Source: Synechococcus sp. CBW1108 (GTDB taxonomy: Bacteria; Cyanobacteriota; Cyanobacteriia; PCC-6307; Cyanobiaceae). Taken from it: a stretch of DNA of 64,000 nt. This document shows, piece after piece, positions 1-8,231 of the stretch (position 1 is the stretch's first letter; every line of letters begins with the position of its first letter). The stretch is taken from NCBI RefSeq assembly GCF_015840335.1, contig NZ_CP060395.1:1178001-1242000 (forward strand), read 5' to 3'. The position numbers and the translations under genes were made by a program. The notes under the pieces are model-generated. The model ran no database searches. It was not told where the DNA came from and saw only the letters and a list, made by a program, of their open reading frames with translations.

Positions 1-39
1 GCAGCTGATCAGGGCCAGCAAACGCGCCATCGGATCCAT
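1..39 (-). CDS. 5' end of an unidentified gene (partial)
   Basis: On the minus strand an ATG at 39 opens a frame MDPMARLLALISC that runs off the window edge. It starts 5 bases after the stop codon of the upstream haemagglutinin gene. A GGAG ribosome-binding site overlaps the end of that gene, so the two are probably co-transcribed and translationally coupled. The hydrophobic start could be a signal peptide. Too little is visible to name a function. Confidence 0.5.
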   Translation of the reverse strand, partial: MDPMARLLALISC

Positions 40-44
40 AGTAT

Positions 45-3000
45 TCACTCCAAGAAAGACGAGGATCCGCCAAACGACTGGATCACCCGCTGCAGCACTG
101 CCTTGATCTCATCAAATGTGGGAGGGGTGCCAGTGTCACCTGAAAGCCCCAGCTTGTCGGCGGTATCTGCCTGGGCTTTGGCTTCAGCTTTGGTATAACG
201 ATCCAGGGTCTCCTCAGGGGAGACCGAGCTGACGACGGCCGGAATCTCAAGCCCAGCTTGAGCGGCCGCAGTCATTCCAGCGGCTGCAAAACCAGTCTCC
301 AATGTGGTTCTAGGTGTTTCCACCCCCCCCGCTGGAGCCAAGATCTGATCTTCGGGCTGCTGATCCCTCCGATCCTCATCACCCTCACCTTGACCTAAGT
401 CACTGCCCAGAAAATTGGCAGCTTCCATTTCAGAAGTCAAAACAGAAGATGGCTGAGGATTAAACGATTCCGTGAGTGGAGCAGTAGTAAAATCACTACC
501 GGAAAAGAGAAATTCCTGAGCCTGAAGAGGAGTCTGAGAAAAACCTACAACCTCATCAATACTTGGCACTGACGATGCCGGCGCCGGCGTTGGCTCCGGT
601 GTGGGCGCCGGCGTTGGCGTTGGCGTTGGCGTTGGCGTTGGCGTTGGTGTTGGCGTTGGCGTTGGCGTTGGCGTTGGCGTTGGCGTTGGTGTTGGCGTTG
701 GCGTTGGCGTTGGCGTTGGCGTTGGTGTTGGTGTTGGCGTTGGCGTTGGCGTTGGCGTTGGCGTTGGCGTTGGTGTTGGTGTTGGTGTTGGTGTTGGCGT
801 TGGCGTTGGCGTTGGTGTTGGCGTTGGCGTTGGCGTTGGCGTTGGTGTTGGTGTTGGTGTTGGTGTTGGTGTTGGCGTTGGCGTTGGCGTTGGCGTTGGC
901 GTTGGCGTTGGCGTTGGCGTTGGCGTTGGCGTTGGCGTTGGCGTTGACGTTGCTATACCAACGCTTCCAGTAGTGTAGATATAAGATGAGCTAGCAGCGC
1001 CTTGGGGTGCGATATCCGGATAACGCAAATAAATCCCATAGTTTCCATCTTCTTGACTTTCTATACGTGCTGTGGATGGGTCTACAGGGACAACAAAAGA
1101 AAGAAAATTGCCGCGACCTCTCAGCCCCGTGGTTGCCGCTCCAGGGCTTGGGGAATAGAAAATGATTGATTGAGCACCATCCGTGATCTGAATCGCATTG
1201 GACGACTGACTCGCTATAGCGAGAGAACTAAAGCCAGTATCGGTTAGATTGCCGCGGGTTTTAGTGGTGCCCAGCGTATTTGCTAACGTATCATCACCCG
1301 TTCCATACCAGTAACGGACGTTGGTGAGTGGCGAATTTGAAAGGTTCTCAATTGTCACATCAACTCTTACTGATGTCGACCCCGCAGGCAATGTGTATTG
1401 ATTGCTTAAACGCAGGGATGCCGTGGGGATTGAGGAGGGGTTCAGATCTACCTTGGTCACTACAGTGCCCACGCCCTCGAGATAGCGCGAAACATCCATG
1501 CGCCCATTGGAAATTCCCAAACCTGGAAACCTTGTACGCGGATTAAAGTAATGAATGCTCGTGCCAGACGCAAGGATCGTCCCTGAGGTATTCCAGTTAT
1601 TGGTGCCATCGCCGCCAATCCCTAGCGCAAACTCCAGGGGACGATTATCTGTCAACGTTCTCCACGCTCCGCCAGAATCTTTATAAGAAGGCTGTTGCAA
1701 CATACCAGCACCATTGAACGAAAAACGGTCATAGGCATTTTTTAACGATATTGTAGAACGGGGCCAAAATCTCAGTGAATCATTATCGAGCACAACAGGA
1801 TACTCAACACCTCCAGACCCCCTTTTCCAGAGAAAGCCATATCGTGCGAGGGGCACCTCAACTTTTGCCGTAGGCGCAACCACATACGTTGCTCCCGCAC
1901 CATCGGCCGTGCCCTGTCCATAGTGGAAGCTGAGGTAACCCGTCCCCGTGGCAATCAGATTCTGATTGACATTGATATTGCGAAAGGCACTGAGCGTGAG
2001 GCGATTGGCACTCCAGCTGACCGGTGCATCGACAATGATGTCTCCGACATCGCGACCATTTGCATTGGGGGTTTCGATCACAACATCACTGTTGAAGAGC
2101 TGGTCTTGAAGGTCGGCTGCCGTGATCGTATTCGGCCTGTTACCCGAAGCAACAATCGAAAAATCAGTTGGGTCGATCAACCAGGTCCCAGGCAAGCCCG
2201 CTGGGGCAACAAGGTCAATCAGTCCAATCTCGCTGATGTCCAGCCATGCAGCAGAGGTTTCCACAAGTCCACCATTGCCAGCCTCGGTGCCACCACGGGC
2301 ACTGAAGTTGGCGGCAATCGAAGCGGAGTCATTGGCGTAGACAACAACCAAACCGCCATCCCCTCGATCCAGGGCATCTGCTCGGAAACGACTGGACGCA
2401 TCCAGCTCAACCAGTTCTGCATTCTGAATCTCTGGATCCTGACCGCGATAACCCCCACCCACCAAAATGGTGCCTCCGCCATCGCGGCCACTGGCCTCAA
2501 TCGAAACCTCACGCAGAGCTATCTCCTGACCTTCCAGTCGCACATCACCACCCACACCGGTTGCATTGGACGCATTCAATTCAGACTGCTGAAGAGTGAG
2601 GGTTGCTCCACTGATGCTGAGGCTCTCGCCCGCCATCAGCTTTGCCCCAGCCAGCAGCACATTCCCCCCCTGGGCGTCCAGCAACAGGCTCTGATCCACC
2701 GTGAGCAGGCCGCCATCGATGCTGAGGTCCCCGTTCTGCAGCAGCCCCATCCCGCCCAGGGTGTCGGCCTCACTCACCAAGCCAGCACGGCCCAGCAACG
2801 GCGCGCCGCTCAGCAGCGCCGCCTGCTCCGCCGTGGTGCTCTGAAAATCAAATAAACCCGTGCCAACTCGCAAGCCCGTGGCCGTGCTGAGCGTCAGGTT
2901 GGTGACGTTCTGGAAGCCACCCCCCGCCTGCAGGCTGATGCCCCACGGCGAGAGCCAGATCAGGTTGCCCGCCTGGCTCAAGGCCACCGTTTTGTCGATC

Positions 3001-3377
3001 ACCGTGGGGCTCAACACCCCTACCAACACACTGCTGAAACCCGCGTTCGCGAAGGTCACCCCCGTGATGGCACCACGGGTGTCAAAGGTATTGAAACGGT
3101 GAAACAGGTTGCTGCCAGCTCCCGTGCCACCGGTCACCAGACAGGCCCCAGCCGTGCAGGCAGTGCCACCGTTCACCGCGGTGCCGAGGCCGGCAGGGCC
3201 TGTGGTCGCTGTGATCTCACCAGCTGAGGCCGCAGTCACGGCAGCCAAAACCGCCAGCAGTGTCAGACCGTGATGCTCGATCAACCGAACCAGGGTTGGT
3301 CCAGTTGAACGACCCGTGCCAACAGCCTTTGCCCGGCTACGCAGCCGTGGCCGCCTGGGCGAAGGGGCTGAAGTCAT
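45..3377 (-). CDS. TpsA-type filamentous haemagglutinin-like exoprotein with Pro-Thr repeat
   Basis: This is probably the secreted substrate of a two-partner (type Vb) secretion system; the TpsB gene lies divergently at 3607. The open frame reaches a TTG at 3407, but the ATG at 3377 ([12 protein letters not shown]) is preferred and gives about 1110 residues with a long basic N-region and a hydrophobic stretch ending near TAASAG, as expected for an extended signal peptide. The first 200 or so residues look like a TPS/haemagglutination-activity domain ([18 protein letters not shown] resembles the NPNGI region). A middle part with no recognised domain is followed by a strict Thr-Pro repeat at roughly residues 809-925, then an acidic C-terminal tail. 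It may form a surface adhesin or fibre. The divergent rather than operonic pairing with tpsB is slightly unusual. Confidence 0.8.
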   Translation of the reverse strand: MTSAPSPRRPRLRSRAKAVGTGRSTGPTLVRLIEHHGLTLLAVLAAVTAASAGEITATTGPAGLGTAVNGGTACTAGACLVTGGTGAGSNLFHRFNTFDTRGAITGVTFANAGFSSVLVGVLSPTVIDKTVALSQAGNLIWLSPWGISLQAGGGFQNVTNLTLSTATGLRVGTGLFDFQSTTAEQAALLSGAPLLGRAGLVSEADTLGGMGLLQNGDLSIDGGLLTVDQSLLLDAQGGNVLLAGAKLMAGESLSISGATLTLQQSELNASNATGVGGDVRLEGQEIALREVSIEASGRDGGGTILVGGGYRGQDPEIQNAELVELDASSRFRADALDRGDGGLVVVYANDSASIAANFSARGGTEAGNGGLVETSAAWLDISEIGLIDLVAPAGLPGTWLIDPTDFSIVASGNRPNTITAADLQDQLFNSDVVIETPNANGRDVGDIIVDAPVSWSANRLTLSAFRNINVNQNLIATGTGYLSFHYGQGTADGAGATYVVAPTAKVEVPLARYGFLWKRGSGGVEYPVVLDNDSLRFWPRSTISLKNAYDRFSFNGAGMLQQPSYKDSGGAWRTLTDNRPLEFALGIGGDGTNNWNTSGTILASGTSIHYFNPRTRFPGLGISNGRMDVSRYLEGVGTVVTKVDLNPSSIPTASLRLSNQYTLPAGSTSVRVDVTIENLSNSPLTNVRYWYGTGDDTLANTLGTTKTRGNLTDTGFSSLAIASQSSNAIQITDGAQSIIFYSPSPGAATTGLRGRGNFLSFVVPVDPSTARIESQEDGNYGIYLRYPDIAPQGAASSSYIYTTGSVGIATSTPTPTPTPTPTPTPTPTPTPTPTPTPTPTPTPTPTPTPTPTPTPTPTPTPTPTPTPTPTPTPTPTPTPTPTPTPTPTPTPTPTPTPTPTPTPTPTPTPTPTPTPTPTPTPTPAPTPEPTPAPASSVPSIDEVVGFSQTPLQAQEFLFSGSDFTTAPLTESFNPQPSSVLTSEMEAANFLGSDLGQGEGDEDRRDQQPEDQILAPAGGVETPRTTLETGFAAAGMTAAAQAGLEIPAVVSSVSPEETLDRYTKAEAKAQADTADKLGLSGDTGTPPTFDEIKAVLQRVIQSFGGSSSFLE
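604..950. repeat. hexanucleotide microsatellite (GTTGGC/GTTGGT)n coding for Thr-Pro
   Basis: About 57 consecutive hexamers, GTTGGC with scattered GTTGGT variants, lie inside the haemagglutinin gene and encode alternating Thr and Pro on the minus strand. Whole-hexamer gain or loss keeps the frame. The variants differ only at the third base of the Pro or Thr codon, so selection on the protein is plausible. The repeat also produces false Gly-Val and Ala-Leu open frames on the plus strand. Confidence 0.95.
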
Positions 3378-3606
3378 GGGCGAGCGACAATCATTACAGG
3401 AAATCAATCATGAACTCATCACAACAAGTCACACTGGAAAAACATCAGACTGCTAACAAACTTAAACATGATAGCAATAAGCATAGATTCTTATTTGCCA
3501 TTAAAATGTAGCAATTGATACCTTGTTGGGTCTGTGCCGCTAGCCCCGCAGGCCCACACCCATCGGTCCGACAGATGGAGAGCGCGATTCAATAGGGCTA
3601 CTTCGG
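3378..3606. other. divergent intergenic region between tpsA and tpsB
   Basis: This 229-bp spacer is clearly more AT-rich than its surroundings (about 3410-3530). It must hold the promoters for both divergent secretion genes, but I see no unambiguous -35/-10 pair. Confidence 0.5.
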
Positions 3607-5328
3607 GTGGCGCAACTCGCCATGTCTCTTTTACTGCTGGCCCAATTGGTGGCTCCCCCCCTGCAGCGGGGGCCACTGCGCCTACCTGAAGCCCGTCCTG
3701 CCCTTGAGCGTCCAGCCTCACCCCGCAGCCCGCAGGATGCGCCGGTGGAGCTCGACAAAGAACCGCCACCAGGAGCGCCCCCCGAGGCCCAACCTGGGCC
3801 AGCTCCCGGCAAAGGCTTGCAGCAGCCCCTCGACAATCTGCCCCGAATTGAGGGTCTGAACCGCTACAGCAACGAGCAGATCCGGCAGACCCTGGCAGAG
3901 TGCAGCCGCGTCATCGACCCAGCCCAGAAGCTCAGGGATTGCGCCGCAGCTCTCACCGCCCGCCTGGTGGCCGATGGCTACGTGAACAGCCGCGTCTACG
4001 TGGAGAACAGCGCCGATGGCCCCATGCTGGAGGTGGTGGAGGGCCGGCTGGTAGAGCTGCGGGTGAATAGTCCGGATGAGCGGCTCAACCGACGGGTGCT
4101 GCGGCTGCTCAAACCCCTGCAGGGCTCTGTGCTGCACCTGCCCAGCGTGGAGCGCAACCTGCGGCTGTTGCGTCGGGTGCCCGGCGTGAAAGCCGCCAAG
4201 GGCAACCTGGGGCGTCTCGGCAGTGATCCCAGCCAGGCGAGCCTCACGATCACCATGCAGACTGGTGCGCCGGCCTGGCAGGGGGATTTCTCACTCCGCA
4301 ACGACGGCACCAGTGGGTCCGGGGAAGCCCGCGCCGTGGCTTCCCTGGTCAAACCCGGTGCCCTCTTGAGCGGTGACATTCTGCTGCTCTACGGCGAGCT
4401 CAATGCCGACGACCAACCCGAGCTGGGCTCGATCATCACCTCGATCAGCTACACCCTGCCGCTCTCCGATGCGTTGACCTTCACCGGCGCCTTCGGTTTC
4501 AGCCGCCGCAACCTGATCGAACTGGCCCCACCGGCCAATGGTCTCTCCACTTTCCAGTACCAGGGCCTCGGCCAGCTGGAGTGGGTGTTCAGCGAAAGCC
4601 TCACCGAACGCTGGAGTGCCTTCCTGGGCTTCAGCGGCAACACCAGCAGCACCCTGCTCAACGGCAACAAGCTGCCGCCGCCCACCCCGGAAATCGTGCG
4701 CAACCCCACCACCGGCTTTCTGCGCTACGGCGTGAGTGGCAGCGGCATCAGCGACAGCTCCAGCTGGAGCGGCAACCTTTACATGTTGAGCGGCATCTCA
4801 GCGGTGATTCCCTCCGATCAGAAGCCGGAATGGCAGGCGGCCGGCATCGATCCGGCCCAGTCCACCGCCATCGGCGGCCTGATCTCCGGTGCCTGGGCCT
4901 TTGCTCCCAGCTGGCAGCTCAATGCCCGCCTCGGCGGCCAGTGGGCCTTCAACCGGCTCACCCCCTCGATGCAGTTCAGCCTTGGCTCCGACGTGGGCAT
5001 CCGCGGCCTACCCGGCCAGTTGATCAGCGGCGACAGTGGCTGGCTGGGGGTGCTGGAAACCTCCTGGACCTTCTGGCAGAACAAGACCAATGCCCTGCAG
5101 CTGGTGCCGTTTGTAGGCGCTGGCGGCGTGCGCACCAACCTCCCTGGCGTGGACTTCAGCGACACCGTGGGCAGTGCCGGCCTGCTGCTGCGCTGGTTGG
5201 CGGGGGAGAACTGGGCGCTGGAGCTGGGTTACGCCAAATCGTTTGAAACGGGCGACAACCCCGGTGCCTGGCTCGACGACTGGGTTTTGGCCAGCGGTCT
5301 CTACGCCAAGGTGCAGTTTCGTTTCTGA
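3607..5328 (+). CDS. TpsB-type outer-membrane transporter (ShlB/FhaC/HecB family)
   Basis: This is an Omp85-superfamily pore that exports a TpsA protein across the outer membrane. The start is GTG at 3607, with an alternative ATG at 3622; a short hydrophobic signal (MSLLLLAQLVAPP) is followed by a Pro-rich linker. Residues of roughly 80-215 look like a POTRA_2 domain, starting IEGLNRYSNEQI. A ShlB-type beta-barrel follows, with a VRGY-like region (VGIRGLPGQLISGDSGW), and the chain ends in Phe (AKVQFRF), the usual barrel-assembly signal. The 573-residue length is normal for the family. The likely substrate is the divergent haemagglutinin at 45-3377. Confidence 0.88.
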   Translation: MAQLAMSLLLLAQLVAPPLQRGPLRLPEARPALERPASPRSPQDAPVELDKEPPPGAPPEAQPGPAPGKGLQQPLDNLPRIEGLNRYSNEQIRQTLAECSRVIDPAQKLRDCAAALTARLVADGYVNSRVYVENSADGPMLEVVEGRLVELRVNSPDERLNRRVLRLLKPLQGSVLHLPSVERNLRLLRRVPGVKAAKGNLGRLGSDPSQASLTITMQTGAPAWQGDFSLRNDGTSGSGEARAVASLVKPGALLSGDILLLYGELNADDQPELGSIITSISYTLPLSDALTFTGAFGFSRRNLIELAPPANGLSTFQYQGLGQLEWVFSESLTERWSAFLGFSGNTSSTLLNGNKLPPPTPEIVRNPTTGFLRYGVSGSGISDSSSWSGNLYMLSGISAVIPSDQKPEWQAAGIDPAQSTAIGGLISGAWAFAPSWQLNARLGGQWAFNRLTPSMQFSLGSDVGIRGLPGQLISGDSGWLGVLETSWTFWQNKTNALQLVPFVGAGGVRTNLPGVDFSDTVGSAGLLLRWLAGENWALELGYAKSFETGDNPGAWLDDWVLASGLYAKVQFRF

Positions 5329-5486
5329 ACCCCGATCCAGCTCAACGGCCTGGTCAGAGGAGGTCCACCGTCGCCGGGAATACCTCACACATCCCCCCCA
5401 TCCACCCGCGACCGCGCCTGTCACAAGCGTCGATGGTGTCGGTTCTGGGGACTCCTGAGCAAGGGCGTCACTCGACCGGTGCAGCT

Positions 5487-5858
5487 TCAGGCCAGCGCCA
5501 CCCGCAACGCTGCGCGCGCCTGCTCGAGCGCCCCATCCAGGGCCGCGCCATCCTTGCCGCCCGCCTGGGCCAGCTGGGGACGGCCGCCACCAGGATCACC
5601 TTGCTCAGATCGGTCGGCTCGGACAGGCCGCCCAGCACGCCGCCCAGCACCACGGCCGCACCGTCGCCCAGCGCCTCGGGCTGGGCCTTGAAGCGCTCGG
5701 CCAGGGGCTTCACCACCGCCTCGCGTTCGTTGAGATAGGCCAGCACCGCCGGGCCGGCCACCGCCTCGATGCGGCGGATGCCAGCGGCCACGCCGCTCTC
5801 GCTCACGATCTTGAACAGACCGATCTCAGCGGTGTTGGCCACGTGGGTGCCGCCACAG
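5487..5858 (-). pseudogene. alaS C-terminal fragment with internal deletions
   Basis: This stretch is nearly identical in long parts to the 3' part of the intact alaS at 8232-10931, starting at [13 protein letters not shown] and continuing into [13 protein letters not shown]. Two internal segments are missing. One, about 65-70 codons, is in frame. The other, 88 bp, shifts the frame and corresponds to the interval between two copies of GGCCGCCACC in the intact gene (8375-8384 and 8463-8472). After the shift the original frame resumes as [12 protein letters not shown] and stops at 5487. There is no start codon or catalytic domain, so it is a dead remnant. Its C-terminus differs from that of the intact gene, so it may not be a simple recent copy of it. 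Confidence 0.88.
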
Positions 5859-5888
5859 GCAACAGCAGGGGCACAATCCAAACCAGCC

Positions 5889-5974
5889 TCAAAGCGTGGA
5901 ATCGAGTCAAAATGTGGGATTGGCTCAAAATATAAACTTACTCGAAATATGGTATTACTCAAAACATGGAACCA
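5889..5974. repeat. imperfect 17-18 bp tandem repeat, about five units
   Basis: The unit is close to CTCAAAATGTGGGATTNN (for example TCAAAGCGTGGAATCGAG, TCAAAATGTGGGATTGGC, TCGAAATATGGTATTA). The array sits directly beside the alaS remnant and is more AT-rich than its surroundings. On the minus strand it reads as a six-residue repeat around [11 protein letters not shown] in the frame of the alaS remnant. The function is unknown. Confidence 0.7.
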
Positions 5975-6215
5975 ATCAGATGAAGCCCAACCCCAAGGAA
6001 AGGCTCCAGAGCTTGAAGATGGTGGCAGGTGGCTGGCAACCCCAGAGCGCCAGCTTGTCCGATTCGCCACCGCAGGCTGACGATTACTACCGGCAGCACA
6101 TCAAATTAAACATTCGCACCGAGATTGGGAAGCCCGAGGCCGATACCCAACTTGTGAGGACCACGGAATCTGTGGCCACGCAGGACATCGAACGGGTCCA
6201 GCGCCGAAGCCGCGA
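5975..6215. other. accessory spacer, no confident gene
   Basis: This stretch between the tandem repeat and the AAA/DUF4143 gene has an open plus-strand frame from an ATG at 5980 ([13 protein letters not shown]), which runs into the 3' end of the convergent ATPase gene. I do not recognise the product and cannot exclude a gene fragment. Confidence 0.3.
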
Positions 6216-7469
6216 TCAGGGCCCGAACGCCCCCACCGGCACCACCACAACCCCATCCCCACGTCGATAGCCATAGCCCTTGCCGCAGATCACAGCGAGG
6301 AAACTCGGCGGGCCGGTTCGGCTTGTGTCGATCTGGCGGGCGAAGTGAAGCAGGCCAGCGGCTGCCTGCTCCACCTGCCCTTCGCCCAGCTTGATTTCGA
6401 TCGCTCCCCAGCGGCCGTCGCGCAGCTGCACGATCGCATCCACCTCCACACCGTAGTGATCGCGGTAATGGAGCACCTCCCCATCCAACGGCTGGCTAAA
6501 TACCCGCAGATCCCTGATTACCAGGGATTCGAACAGCAGGCCCAACAACTCCAGATCCGCCAGCAGCCGCTCCGGGCCAGCTCCCAGCGCTGCCACAGCC
6601 AGTGAGGGATCCACGTAATGCCGTTTCGGTGCCTTACGCAGCCTTGCTCTGGAGCGCAGGTGGGGGGCCCAGGCGGGTTGATCCTCGATCACCATCAGCC
6701 GCTCCAGCGCCTGCAGGTAGTCGGACACGGTGCGCTCATCCAGTGCCGCGCCCCCACCCATCGCATCGGCGGCCAGAGTTGCCAGGCGCGCCTCCGTGGC
6801 CGAATGCCGGCCAAGGGCCCGCAGCAGATACCCAACCTTGACGGGATCACGGCGATGCTCCCCCACCCGGCTGATGTCAAATTGCCGCACCTGTTCCAGG
6901 TAGTCGCGGGCGGCCCGCAGCGCCGCCTTCACCGGCCGCCCCTCTTGTGCCGGCCATCCGCCGATGCTTATTAGCTCGCAGAGATCCTGCACCGTGAGGC
7001 CGGGATCGGCCGATCGTGGGGCCTCACCCGCGAACAGCTGCCTCAGCGACACCCCACCCACGGAGACACCTGCTTCGAACAGGGTCATCGGACGCATCCG
7101 CAGGAAGGAGAACCGCCCAGCGCCGGTGTGGCGATCAGCGTCATCGGCCGGCACCGACGATCCAGTCAGCAGAAACTGGCCTGGCTGATCCGCGGCATCC
7201 ACGGCCCGCCTCACCTGATTCCACAGCCCAGGTTCCACCTGCCATTCATCCAGCAGCCGGGGCCTGGCGCCTGTCAGAACCAGCGCTGGATCAACGGCCA
7301 GTGCCTGCCGAGCCGCGAGGTCTACGTCCAGCAGCACCCTGGAGGCCGCCTGCTGGGTTGCCGTCATGGTCTTGCCGCAGGCCTTCGGTCCCTCGATCAC
7401 GACAGCCCCTGCGGACTGGAGCTGATTCAGCAGCTCGGCATCGACGATTCGGGGGCGATACGCCGGCAT
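6216..7469 (-). CDS. AAA-family ATPase with DUF4143 domain
   Basis: This is a 417-residue protein of the AAA_14/DUF4143 family, common in bacterial accessory regions, with no settled function. A P-loop (VIEGPKACGKT) lies at about residues 24-34 and a Walker-B-like LLDEWQ near residue 72. A sensor-like LLTGSS follows. The DUF4143 part is at the C-terminus, with the PD-(D/E)XK-like pattern HYGVEVDAIV and AIEIKLGEGQ. It is flanked by an alaS remnant and a transposase remnant, so it probably belongs to a transferred patch. It is full-length for the family and looks intact. Confidence 0.85.
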   Translation of the reverse strand: MPAYRPRIVDAELLNQLQSAGAVVIEGPKACGKTMTATQQAASRVLLDVDLAARQALAVDPALVLTGARPRLLDEWQVEPGLWNQVRRAVDAADQPGQFLLTGSSVPADDADRHTGAGRFSFLRMRPMTLFEAGVSVGGVSLRQLFAGEAPRSADPGLTVQDLCELISIGGWPAQEGRPVKAALRAARDYLEQVRQFDISRVGEHRRDPVKVGYLLRALGRHSATEARLATLAADAMGGGAALDERTVSDYLQALERLMVIEDQPAWAPHLRSRARLRKAPKRHYVDPSLAVAALGAGPERLLADLELLGLLFESLVIRDLRVFSQPLDGEVLHYRDHYGVEVDAIVQLRDGRWGAIEIKLGEGQVEQAAAGLLHFARQIDTSRTGPPSFLAVICGKGYGYRRGDGVVVVPVGAFGP

Positions 7470-7601
7470 CCCTGCGCCTTGACGGGGTGGTTGCCGACAG
7501 CTTACTGCTGCTTTTGCCGCCTCTTTGATGCTGCTTTTGCCGGCATTTTCCTGCTGAGTTCGCCGTCCCCTCCATGGGGTGTTTGCCGAATCCGATTTCG
7601 A

Positions 7602-7772
7602 TCAGATGCGCAGCCCACGGCGAAAGACCTCCAGCGGGCCATCGAGATCCTGGATGTTGAGGGTGTTGATCCACTCCTGAATGTCGCTGATCAGGAAGGC
7701 CTTTTCATCGCTGGGGTCTGCGTAACGGGGCCGGATCTGGCCCTCAAACCAATGCTCCACGCTCAGCGCCAT
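7602..7772 (-). CDS. small hypothetical protein
   Basis: An open frame starting MALSVEHWFEGQ and ending VFRRGLRI would give 56 residues. An upstream in-frame start exists at 7820, but the residues before MALSV look non-coding. The composition is protein-like, with an acidic helix around ISDIQEWINTLN. I do not recognise it. It lies between the ATPase gene and the transposase remnant and may be a fragment of a larger lost gene. Confidence 0.35.
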   Translation of the reverse strand: MALSVEHWFEGQIRPRYADPSDEKAFLISDIQEWINTLNIQDLDGPLEVFRRGLRI

Positions 7773-7844
7773 CCTTCTCCACAGACGCCCTGAAATCTGC
7801 CCAGATCCCAGTGGCAGCAATGGATCTGGGCAAGAGAATGGGGC

Positions 7845-8108
7845 ATGGTCAAGCCCAAGTCCTTCCGGCCCTGGAACCCCGAGCAGCCGCTGCTGCTGCC
7901 ATCACCAGTGGACTGGTTGCCAGAGAACCACCTGGTGTTCTTTTTGCTGGATCTGGCCGGCGAGCTGGATCTTGAGGAAATCCACGCCTTCTACTGGCAG
8001 CAGGATCCCCACGGAGAGAAGGCCTGCTGGGAAGGCGCCACCTTCCGGGTTCTCACCGGCAATCAGCAGCCTGACCACAGCCGGATCAGCGATTTCCACC
8101 GCCGACAC
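7845..8108 (+). pseudogene. IS1182-family transposase remnant
   Basis: The first 50 residues (KSFRPWNPEQPLLLPSPVDW, then LPENHLVFFLLDLAGELDL) match the typical start of IS1182-family transposases. After DPHGEKACWEG the frame jumps to FRVLTGNQQPDHSRISDFHRR, a block that normally lies about 40 residues further on, so there is an internal in-frame deletion. Homology ends near 8108; the rest of the open frame is unrelated and overlaps the 3' end of alaS. The DDE catalytic core is missing, so it cannot transpose. No terminal inverted repeats were found. Confidence 0.8.
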
Positions 8109-8231
8109 CTGCCTGCCCCACGAAGCAGATTGGTTCCCTTCATTTTTTTGTTGGTGGCCTTTGCGATCAGGCTGGCTCAGAGATTCGGCCCACCACTGGC
8201 CGTCACTGCAGACTTTTGGTGGGTTCTGATT

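Noticed and set aside
604-950. CRISPR-like array
   Set aside because: Uninterrupted 6-bp units without spacers; it is a coding microsatellite. No CRISPR array or cas gene was seen elsewhere.
563-978. Plus-strand open frames of Ala-Leu and Gly-Val repeats
   Set aside because: They are the other reading frames of the Thr-Pro hexamer repeat of the minus-strand exoprotein.
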